Assembly (NCBI GenBank): GCA_003535455.1
Contig: DOHD01000040.1
Location: forward strand, 1-5,171
From: Acidimicrobium sp.
GTDB taxonomy: Bacteria > Actinomycetota > Acidimicrobiia > Acidimicrobiales > Ilumatobacteraceae
DNA: 5,171 nt
Direction: 5' to 3'
Both the position numbers and the translations under genes were made by a program. Numbering within the stretch: position 1 is the first letter of the stretch; each line of letters starts with the position of its first letter. Below are positions 1 to 4,836 of the stretch, in pieces. The notes under the pieces are model-generated. The model made no database searches and had not been told where the DNA came from. It worked only from the letters and a program-made list of their open reading frames with translations.

Positions 1-1
1 A

Positions 2-430
2 GTCAAAGCGAATTTTTTGTCAATGATGAAATGGGTAGATAGTGGCGTGCCACTGCCACTGGGTAGTGCTCACAATTTGCGAAGTCTCGTTGGAGTCAGA
101 AACTTGCTCGACCTGATCGAAAATTGTGCGATTAATGATGCTGCGAAAAACCAAATTTTTAATGTTTCAGATGACCTTGACGTCTCAACTACTGATTTGT
201 TGAAAATTATCGCTACATCAATGGACAAGCGTGTGCGACTCATAAAGATGCCGCTGCCAGTTTTGAAGTTGGGCAGTAAATTAATCAGTAAACCACGTGC
301 TTACGACGGGCTTTGCGGCTCATTTCAATTGGATATCTCACGAACAAAACAAACTCTTGGTTGGAAGCCGCCATTTAGTTTGCACGAAGAGATTGCGGCA
401 ACTGTTGCTTGGTATCAAGGCAAAAAATGA
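2..430 (+). CDS. NAD-dependent sugar epimerase/dehydratase, C-terminal part (5' end outside window)
   Basis: The reading frame is open to the left edge, so the gene starts upstream; 142 C-terminal residues are visible. They fit the sugar-binding half of the short-chain dehydrogenase/reductase (extended SDR) nucleotide-sugar epimerases. The visible features are a VKANFL segment, then GVPLPLGSAHNLRSLVGVRNLLDLI-type text (residues about 15-40 of the visible part), a FNVSDD strand, and a closing LGWKPPFSL...WY segment typical of the family's end. The NAD-binding Rossmann motif and the YxxxK catalytic pair would lie in the missing half. Such enzymes epimerise or reduce UDP-sugars in the cytoplasm. 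The stop codon overlaps the next start (ATGA), and that next gene is a lipid-carrier sugar-phosphate transferase. This is the same pairing as WbpV/WbpL-type genes, so the product probably supplies the first sugar of a surface glycan. The exact substrate (UDP-GlcNAc/GalNAc or a 4-keto-6-deoxy sugar) cannot be read from this part. Confidence 0.85.
   Translation, partial: VKANFLSMMKWVDSGVPLPLGSAHNLRSLVGVRNLLDLIENCAINDAAKNQIFNVSDDLDVSTTDLLKIIATSMDKRVRLIKMPLPVLKLGSKLISKPRAYDGLCGSFQLDISRTKQTLGWKPPFSLHEEIAATVAWYQGKK
415..420 (+). promoter_or_regulatory. Ribosome binding site for the glycosyltransferase gene
   Basis: TCAAGG ends six bases before the ATG at 427, and lies inside the end of the epimerase gene. 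It supports ATG 427 rather than the in-frame TTG at 409 as the start, and it fits translational coupling through the ATGA overlap. Confidence 0.5.
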
Positions 431-1437
431 CTTTGCTGATTCTCGTAATTGCGGCGACAAGTTTTGCGCTGACTTCAGTGATTCGAAAACTCGCGATCAA
501 AAATAACCACCTCGACATTCCTAACGAACGAAGTTCTCATACTTCGCCAACACCACGGGGTGCCGGCTTGGCAATCGTTGCAACTTTTGTTTTCGGACTA
601 ATTGCTTTATTCGTTGACGACAAAATATCTGGCCGGGTGCTATTGACCCTTACAGCACCCGGGCTAATCGTTGCTCTCATTGGACGACTCGACGATCTTG
701 GTCGGGTAACTTCGGCAAAGTGGCGACTGATTGGACACTTTGTTAGTGCGACCCTGGCGGTTTGGCTTGCGGGCGGTCTACCAGCGCTGCCGCTGACAGA
801 ATCAATAATTGATTTCGGCGTTGCTGGCGACATTGCTGCTGTCATTTACTTGGTTTGGATGCTCAACTTATTTAACTTTATGGATGGCATCGATCTAATT
901 ACCGGCACTCAAACATTGACAACATGTGTCGCCGCCGCTGTTTTGTTGCGGGTTATCACGGACAGCGATTTGTGGATGGTCGTTGCCGTGTTGGCAGCTG
1001 CAGTATTTGGTTTTATTTATTTCAATTTGCCACCTGCAAAAATATTTCTTGGTGATGTCGGCAGTGGTTTCATTGGGTTTACCATCGGCGCAATATCGCT
1101 TGTCGTCGCCAAAGACGAACCTTTAGTTGCGTGGGCGATGATTATCTTGCTTGGAGTTTTTGTTACAGATTCAACCGTTACCTTGCTTCAACGATTATTC
1201 GCCCGCGAGCGCGTGTACATTGCGCATCGCACACATGCATATCAACATTTGAGCAAGAGAATAAACAGTCACCTGCCTGTCTCGCTCGGAGTCGGCGCAA
1301 TCAATCTTTTCTTTTTGCTTCCAATCGCTTGGCTTGTCGCCGATTCGAGGTTGTTGCCAATTACAGGTTTAATCGTCGCTTATTTTTCTCTTTTGGTCGT
1401 CGCCATTGTGCTCGGCGCCGGCAAAAAATTTAACTAA
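427..1437 (+). CDS. Polyprenyl-phosphate sugar-1-phosphate transferase, MraY/WecA/WbpL-like (glycosyl transferase family 4)
   Basis: The product is a 336-residue inner-membrane enzyme with about ten hydrophobic segments, the normal size for the PF00953 family. It should transfer a HexNAc-1-phosphate-type group from a UDP-sugar to undecaprenyl phosphate on the cytoplasmic face, the first lipid step of surface-polysaccharide synthesis. Family motifs appear in order: LDIPNERSSHTSPTPRGAG (29-47), the DD pair at 89-90 (carrier/Mg binding), NLFNFMDGID (147-156) with the conserved Asn and Asp residues, FLGDVGSGFIG (207-217), and the cytoplasmic AHRTHAYQ (266-273). The HRxHxYQ form resembles WecA/WbpL-type enzymes rather than MraY, and MraY's peptidoglycan gene neighbours are absent. 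ATG 427 is chosen because it overlaps the upstream stop (ATGA) and has a ribosome site. The 3' end overlaps the convergent gene by 8 bases. The preceding epimerase gene suggests the donor is a modified N-acetylated sugar, which is inference. Confidence 0.9.
   Translation: MTLLILVIAATSFALTSVIRKLAIKNNHLDIPNERSSHTSPTPRGAGLAIVATFVFGLIALFVDDKISGRVLLTLTAPGLIVALIGRLDDLGRVTSAKWRLIGHFVSATLAVWLAGGLPALPLTESIIDFGVAGDIAAVIYLVWMLNLFNFMDGIDLITGTQTLTTCVAAAVLLRVITDSDLWMVVAVLAAAVFGFIYFNLPPAKIFLGDVGSGFIGFTIGAISLVVAKDEPLVAWAMIILLGVFVTDSTVTLLQRLFARERVYIAHRTHAYQHLSKRINSHLPVSLGVGAINLFFLLPIAWLVADSRLLPITGLIVAYFSLLVVAIVLGAGKKFN
633..662. repeat. Perfect 9-bp inverted repeat inside the glycosyltransferase gene
   Basis: The left arm CCGGGTGCT (633-641) and the right arm AGCACCCGG (654-662) are exact reverse complements, separated by 12 bases. 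The arms are GC-rich, so the mRNA could form a stable hairpin here. It lies within coding sequence for residues about 69-79, between predicted membrane segments. No T-run follows, so it does not look like a terminator. It may be a chance product of coding constraint. Confidence 0.6.
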
Positions 1438-1879
1438 TCTTCGCTAGCCGCACAAGCGGTATGCGGCGCGCGGTTTTGTTTTGATATTCTGCGAAACCTG
1501 GCCAAATTTCAACTAGCGAATTCCAAATGGCTTGACGATGTTCACCTGCTGGGCCGTACTCGTCATATGTAGAAGCGACGCAGTCGAAAACCTCGGTAGC
1601 AACTTGAATCGTCACCTTTGGAAGAGCCACGAGATTTTCATACCATAAAGGATTTTTTGGTGCGCCACCTTTGGACGCAACGATCACGTAGTCATCGCCG
1701 TCGCGACCATAAATAAGTGCTGTGCGCCGAAGCTCGCCCGACTTTCGACCAGTTGTGGTCAGCAACAGTGTCGGCACGCCACGCCAAATATGACCTTCTT
1801 TGCCGTTGCTCTCGACATAGCTACGAATATGATCTTGAACCCAGCCAACTGGGCTATCTATGACTTTTGATGTTGTCAT
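1430..1879 (-). CDS. Deazaflavin (F420)-dependent nitroreductase family protein
   Basis: The 149-residue protein has the length and motif order of the Ddn-like, DUF385 (PF04075) split beta-barrel family. It shows TTTGRKSGELRRTAL (41-55), a strand YVIVASKGGAPKNPLWYENL (64-83) that matches the cofactor-phosphate binding signature SKGG.P.NP.W..NL, and a C-terminal RRIPLVRL (138-145). Members bind reduced F420, or related flavins, and reduce quinones, nitro compounds or other acceptors; the physiological substrate here is unknown. The family is mainly actinobacterial, which is the strongest taxonomic hint in the window. The protein is soluble, with no signal peptide. The ATG has no Shine-Dalgarno sequence but has a TAGATT box 6 bases upstream, which suggests a leaderless transcript. 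It converges on the glycosyltransferase gene, with its stop inside that gene's end, and diverges from rmuC. Confidence 0.88.
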   Translation of the reverse strand: MTTSKVIDSPVGWVQDHIRSYVESNGKEGHIWRGVPTLLLTTTGRKSGELRRTALIYGRDGDDYVIVASKGGAPKNPLWYENLVALPKVTIQVATEVFDCVASTYDEYGPAGEHRQAIWNSLVEIWPGFAEYQNKTARRIPLVRLAKIS

Positions 1880-1885
1880 GAAATC

Positions 1886-1891
1886 AATCTA
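1886..1891 (-). promoter_or_regulatory. Putative leaderless -10 box for the deazaflavin-dependent oxidoreductase
   Basis: Read on the minus strand, TAGATT fits TANNNT and is followed by six bases (GATTTC) and then the ATG. This is the spacing expected when transcription starts at the A of the start codon. A TTGACA-like ATGACA lies 20 bases further upstream (1912-1917), too far for a convincing -35. No Shine-Dalgarno sequence is present. Confidence 0.45.
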
Positions 1892-1918
1892 GCGACACCC
1901 TCGTGCCACACTGTCATT

Positions 1919-3097
1919 ATGGAGATTCTTGTTGGTTTGTTGGTTGTGGTGATCGTAAGTCTCGGCGTGTTGCTGTTTCGCCAAAATAATGGTGGCAATA
2001 TTTCTGTAAAGCCACAAAACTTCGATCAGACGGCGTTGATCGATGCGGTGAAAACGGCGGTCGACGCACAAGTTGGTAAGGCAACTCAACAAGCGCTCGA
2101 GAACGTCAACTCACAAATTGACCGCACATACCAGGCGCGCACCCAAACTTTGGCCACAGAAACAAAGAGTTTGCTCGACCCCGTCGCAACCCAAATGCAC
2201 GAACTTCGCAATGCAGTTTCTTCTTTGCAATCAAACTATACGAACACCGTTGGTGTGACCGAAACAATCAGCAAACAAATCGACACGCTAAACCAGACGA
2301 CGTCTGCTCTGCAGTCGGCTCTCAAATCAACCAGCGCACGAGGTGCATGGGGTGAACAACAATTGCGCAATGTAATTGAACTCGCCGGCATGTTGCCATA
2401 TTGTGATTTTTTCGAACAGACGACCGTCACCGGCAACGATCGAACACAGCGACCAGATGCCGTAATTAAATTGCCGAACGATGGTTGTGTTGTAATCGAC
2501 TCAAAGACCCCACTCGACTCATATCTCAAGGCACAAGAAACCTCTGATGCCACGTTGCGCCAACAACTTCTCAATGAGCACGCCAAGGCGCTGGCTGGGC
2601 ACGCCAAAGTATTAGCCGACAAAAAATACTGGGAGCAGTTCGATCGTTCACCCGAGTATGTGATTATGTTTATTCCGGGCGAGTCATTTTTGGCCGACGC
2701 GTTGCGCGCAGATGGCGGCTTGCTCGAAGTCGCAATGCGTAATCGAGTCTTGATTGCGTCACCCGTCAACTTGTTGGCGCTACTGCTGGCTGTCGCCAAA
2801 GGATGGCAGGCGTTTCAGATCGCAGAACACGCCGAAAGCATTGCTGCATTGGGTCGCGAGTTATATGAACGAATAGACGTAGTTCTTGAAAACGTAGAAA
2901 AAACCGGGCGGGGTCTTGAAACTGCGATCGGCGCTTACAACAGAATGGTCGGCTCTATTGAAAGTCGAATGTTGGCAACTTTGCGAAAATTTAAAGATGC
3001 CGGTGTGACATCTTCCGACTTGACTGAAATTTCAAACATCGACTCGGCTCCTCGACAACTCTCGGCACCTGAGCTCACCAAAGAACTGGACAGCTGA
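1919..3097 (+). CDS. rmuC: DNA recombination protein RmuC homologue
   Basis: The 392-residue protein has the RmuC architecture. An N-terminal membrane anchor (about 2-20) is followed by a polar, Gln/Thr-rich coiled-coil-like stretch (about 35-138) and then the RmuC domain (PF02646, about 140-360). Visible family signatures are GAWGEQQLRNVIELAGM (142-158), RPDAVIKLP...VVIDSKTPL (178-199), YVIMFIPGE (247-255), VLIASPVNLLALLLAVAKGW (277-296) and LYERID (315-320). Asp180 with Asp194-Ser-Lys196 resembles a PD-(D/E)XK nuclease core, in keeping with the proposed nuclease-like role of RmuC in limiting inversions at short inverted repeats. The biochemical activity of the family is poorly established. 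ATG 1919 is chosen because the membrane anchor begins directly after it; no ribosome site is visible. A weak CACACT box sits six bases upstream, so the gene may also be leaderless. It is transcribed divergently from its left neighbour. Confidence 0.92.
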   Translation: MEILVGLLVVVIVSLGVLLFRQNNGGNISVKPQNFDQTALIDAVKTAVDAQVGKATQQALENVNSQIDRTYQARTQTLATETKSLLDPVATQMHELRNAVSSLQSNYTNTVGVTETISKQIDTLNQTTSALQSALKSTSARGAWGEQQLRNVIELAGMLPYCDFFEQTTVTGNDRTQRPDAVIKLPNDGCVVIDSKTPLDSYLKAQETSDATLRQQLLNEHAKALAGHAKVLADKKYWEQFDRSPEYVIMFIPGESFLADALRADGGLLEVAMRNRVLIASPVNLLALLLAVAKGWQAFQIAEHAESIAALGRELYERIDVVLENVEKTGRGLETAIGAYNRMVGSIESRMLATLRKFKDAGVTSSDLTEISNIDSAPRQLSAPELTKELDS

Positions 3098-3121
3098 TTG
3101 GTTTGGCAATCTAATTTTCGC

Positions 3122-3127
3122 TAGCAT
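3122..3127 (+). promoter_or_regulatory. Putative leaderless -10 box before the small membrane protein
   Basis: TAGCAT is followed by seven bases and the ATG at 3135. A TTGGTT at 3098-3103 lies 18 bases upstream as a possible -35. There is no Shine-Dalgarno sequence, so the transcript may begin at or next to the start codon and continue into tilS. This is judged by eye only. Confidence 0.45.
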
Positions 3128-3134
3128 TACGGCA

Positions 3135-3284
3135 ATGATCGCAGCAGTTGTTTGGCATTGGTGGTTGGGTGCGGGTCTGTTGATTGCCGGCATCGGCGCT
3201 CTAGTTGGTTTGGTCGGCGGTTACTTGAAGACGGTTACAGCGCTCAAATATCCGAACCGTCGTCAACGACAATCGCAGAAATAA
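3135..3284 (+). CDS. Small single-pass membrane protein of unknown function (49 aa)
   Basis: ATG 3135 opens a 49-codon frame ending at TAA 3282-3284. It starts MIAAVVWHWWLGAGLLIAGI and continues with a Gly/Val/Leu-rich stretch to about residue 30, enough for one membrane helix with glycine-spaced faces. The tail (32-49) is strongly basic and contains KYPNRRQRQSQK, so the positive-inside rule puts the C-terminus in the cytoplasm and the N-terminus outside. The gene fills what would otherwise be a 200-base gap between rmuC and tilS. It ends 13 bases before tilS and has a TAGCAT box seven bases before its ATG, all of which support it as real. I do not recognise a named family. It could be a small structural or regulatory membrane protein co-transcribed with tilS. 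The main alternative is a non-coding spacer, but the composition (helix plus basic tail) argues for coding. Confidence 0.7.
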   Translation: MIAAVVWHWWLGAGLLIAGIGALVGLVGGYLKTVTALKYPNRRQRQSQK

Positions 3285-3299
3285 TCGGCCTGGGCCGAT
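3284..3299. repeat. Palindrome spanning the tilS start codon
   Basis: ATCGGCC (3284-3290) and GGCCGAT (3293-3299) are perfect reverse complements, separated by TG. As RNA this would fold as a six-pair stem with a CUGG loop that includes the A and U of the tilS AUG. It occupies the entire spacer between the small membrane-protein gene and tilS. It could limit tilS initiation unless upstream translation opens it, or it could be a protein-binding site; both are inference. Confidence 0.6.
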
Positions 3300-4197
3300 G
3301 CATGCCCTAGTTAACAAACTCAAAGCAAGTCAATTTGCAGGCGAACTATTGGCTCGTTGCAACTTTCCGGCGCCAGGCTCACAAATTAATTGTGCAGTCT
3401 CTGGTGGCAAAGACAGCATGACGATGTTTTTGCTCGCAGTTCTAAACGGGTGCAAAGTTACTGCATTTCATGTTGACCATTCTTTGCGCATCGGTTCAAA
3501 TCTAGAAGCGAATATCGTCGCAGATCTTGCCAGAAAACTCGACGCCGATTTTATTGGCAAGACAATCAAAGTTGATCTTGGACCAAATCTCGAAGCTCGT
3601 GCGCGCGACGCTCGATACAAGGTGCTGCCAGAAGATATCGCCACTGGTCACACAGCTGACGACCAGGCTGAAACGCTATTGATCAACTTATTGCGCGGTG
3701 CCGGCTTACAAGGACTCGCCGGAATGCAACACAACAAAAGTCATCCAATTTTGAATCTGCGCCGTAAAGAAACTGAGCAGTTATGTCACGAATTAGATAT
3801 CAACTGTGTCGTCGACCCGACGAACGCAGATATGAAGTTTTTGCGAAATCAAATCAGGAATCAACTACTTCCACAAATTAACGAGATATCCCAGCGTGAT
3901 GTCGCCCCAATTCTTGCCCGACAAGCCGAACTATTTCGTGACGACGCCGATTTTCTCGACAGCCTCGCAAAACAACTCGACCCAACCGATGCCAAGGCTC
4001 TGGCTAGTGCACCACGGGCATTGGCACGACGCGCAATTCGAATCTGGCTGACAGAAATTTACCCACCTGATTCGGCAACGGTAGAACGCGTGCTCGATGT
4101 CGCGCGCGGCGTGACAACTGCGTGTGAAATCGGAATGAACCGTGAGGTCCGACGCAGTCAGCAGCGATTACAAATCAATTCTCATCAACAGCTTTGA
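3298..4197 (+). CDS. tilS: tRNA(Ile)-lysidine synthase TilS
   Basis: TilS uses ATP and lysine to convert C34 of the CAU-anticodon tRNA-Ile into lysidine, which switches charging from Met to Ile and reading to AUA. The 299-residue protein shows an N-type PP-loop ATPase: SGGKDS at 35-40 (ATP pyrophosphate binding), HVDHSLR (58-64), ARDARY (102-107), GHTADDQAET (117-126), the LLRGAGLQGLAGM segment (131-143), and DPTNADMKFLRNQIRNQLLP (173-192), which is the lysidine-synthase signature. After about 200 it has a helical substrate-binding region. It is short compared with E. coli-type TilS because it lacks the extra C-terminal domain, as do many actinobacterial forms. ATG 3298 gives the usual ~34 residues before SGGKDS, but it has no Shine-Dalgarno and lies in a palindrome. 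It starts 13 bases after the small membrane-protein gene and is probably co-transcribed with it. The frequent downstream partners hpt and ftsH do not follow. Confidence 0.93.
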   Translation: MHALVNKLKASQFAGELLARCNFPAPGSQINCAVSGGKDSMTMFLLAVLNGCKVTAFHVDHSLRIGSNLEANIVADLARKLDADFIGKTIKVDLGPNLEARARDARYKVLPEDIATGHTADDQAETLLINLLRGAGLQGLAGMQHNKSHPILNLRRKETEQLCHELDINCVVDPTNADMKFLRNQIRNQLLPQINEISQRDVAPILARQAELFRDDADFLDSLAKQLDPTDAKALASAPRALARRAIRIWLTEIYPPDSATVERVLDVARGVTTACEIGMNREVRRSQQRLQINSHQQL

Positions 4198-4250
4198 CTT
4201 TTGATGCTCGAAAATTAATAGCGAAACCAAAACATGGCGTGAATTTGCTG

Positions 4251-4259
4251 TGGTATTGT
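4251..4259 (+). promoter_or_regulatory. Putative extended -10 promoter before the phosphatase-like gene
   Basis: TGG followed by TATTGT (4254-4259) fits an extended -10 (TGnTANNNT). It sits in the 100-base gap after tilS, with no clear -35. Transcription from it would begin about base 4266, just before a nine-codon upstream frame and about 30 bases before the ATG at 4298. Apart from this promoter candidate and the short frame, I see nothing in the 4198-4297 gap. Confidence 0.35.
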
Positions 4260-4268
4260 GCTCTTTCG

Positions 4269-4298
4269 ATGTTTGAATCGATTTTGAAGGCGCACTAA
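4269..4298 (+). CDS. Possible nine-codon upstream ORF coupled to the next gene
   Basis: ATG 4269 opens the short frame MFESILKAH, whose TAA overlaps the next gene's ATG as TAATG (4296-4300). It lies only nine bases after the candidate -10 box. It could therefore be translated from the very 5' end of the transcript, and its termination could feed ribosomes to the next start. There is no run of a single amino acid that would suggest attenuation. A chance frame of this length is common, so confidence is low. Confidence 0.22.
   Translation: MFESILKAH
4286..4290 (+). promoter_or_regulatory. Ribosome binding site for the phosphatase-like gene
   Basis: GAAGG lies seven bases before ATG 4298, a normal spacing. 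It is one of only two clear Shine-Dalgarno matches in the window, and it fixes the start at 4298. Confidence 0.55.
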
Positions 4299-4807
4299 TG
4301 CCGCAAAAACTGCGTGGCAAGTGGGCTCTCGGCATTTTGCCTCGCAACCTCACTTGGATTATCAAAGACAAACTCGCGATTTGCGAACGACCAGGCGGGT
4401 TCGGGGTTAACCACCGTCGCGTTCGACGACAAGAAGAAATCATCTGGCTGCGTGAAAATGAGTTCGGTTGTGTGATTTCAATCAGCACCGCACCACATAA
4501 TTTGCATAGTTACGAAGAACTGCAGATGCCATATCAACACCGCCCTATGCCACACCCCGATGAATTAGACCCGTGGTTGAAATTGTTTTACACCGAACTT
4601 TCAAAGTTGTTGCAGCGCGGCCTGAAAATTGTCGTTCACGCCGAAGAGGTCAGCGAGCGTTTGCAAGGTTTGATGGGCGGATACATCAGGTGGTCGGGTT
4701 TGGTCGACGACGCCGCTCAGGCAATTATTCTCACCGAGCGAATTGCAGGACGTCAACTCGACCCTGATTCACGCGAGCTGATCTTGCGTGTCCACGAACT
4801 TCGCTGA
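4298..4807 (+). CDS. Protein tyrosine/dual-specificity phosphatase-like protein with degenerate active site
   Basis: The 169-residue soluble protein has the order of elements seen in atypical dual-specificity phosphatases. NLTWIIKDKLAICERPGG (17-34) resembles the family's N-terminal 'NF.WV..G.LA.S..P' strand. RRQEEIIWLRENEFGCVISIS (43-63) matches the helix and strand before the variable loop. HRPMPHPDELDPW (81-93) could hold the general-acid Asp (Asp88). IVVHAEEVSERLQGLMGGYIRWSGL (111-135) matches the VHCxxxxxR phosphate loop and following helix. In that loop the nucleophilic Cys is Ala115, while the loop Arg is kept at 121 (H-A-X5-R). If the alignment is right, the protein cannot use the Cys-phosphate mechanism and is probably a pseudophosphatase that binds phosphorylated or other anionic ligands. 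No homology search was possible, so the fold call rests on pattern reading. It has its own ribosome site and probably its own promoter, separate from tilS. Partners are unknown. Confidence 0.6.
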   Translation: MPQKLRGKWALGILPRNLTWIIKDKLAICERPGGFGVNHRRVRRQEEIIWLRENEFGCVISISTAPHNLHSYEELQMPYQHRPMPHPDELDPWLKLFYTELSKLLQRGLKIVVHAEEVSERLQGLMGGYIRWSGLVDDAAQAIILTERIAGRQLDPDSRELILRVHELR

Positions 4808-4813
4808 CCAGTT

Positions 4814-4819
4814 TAGAAT
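4814..4819 (+). promoter_or_regulatory. Putative -10 box before the right-edge membrane protein
   Basis: TAGAAT matches five of six bases of TATAAT and lies 17 bases before the ATG at 4837, in the 29-base spacer. No -35 at a standard distance is obvious. Transcription would start about 10 bases before the ATG, leaving a very short leader without a Shine-Dalgarno. Confidence 0.35.
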
Positions 4820-4836
4820 TTGTCCAACTGCCCGAC

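Noticed and set aside
409..426. Upstream TTG start for the glycosyltransferase (six extra residues)
   Set aside because: ATG 427 has an SD-like AAGG at the right distance and forms the common ATGA overlap with the upstream stop. The extra residues add nothing of the family.
1131..1433. Plus-strand frame of 100 codons overlapping the glycosyltransferase
   Set aside because: It lies wholly within a frame with conserved transferase motifs (GDVGSG, HRTHAYQ), and its Arg/Cys-rich product looks like a frame shadow.
1447..1482. Possible terminator after the glycosyltransferase gene: GCCGCA...TGCGGC hairpin followed by a T-rich stretch
   Set aside because: The stem (1447-1452 with 1462-1467) has a nine-base loop and the T-rich stretch begins six to seven bases after it, not directly. 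The whole region also codes for the conserved C-terminus of the minus-strand gene.
2236..2799. Long minus-strand open frame of 187 codons opposite rmuC
   Set aside because: The plus strand encodes clear RmuC signatures over this stretch. The minus-strand product is Ser/Cys-rich low-complexity text with no recognisable domain.
4168..4488. Minus-strand frame of 106 codons across the tilS end and the start of the phosphatase-like gene
   Set aside because: It covers the 100-base gap but also overlaps two well-supported plus-strand genes. Its product has no recognisable motif and no ribosome site was seen.
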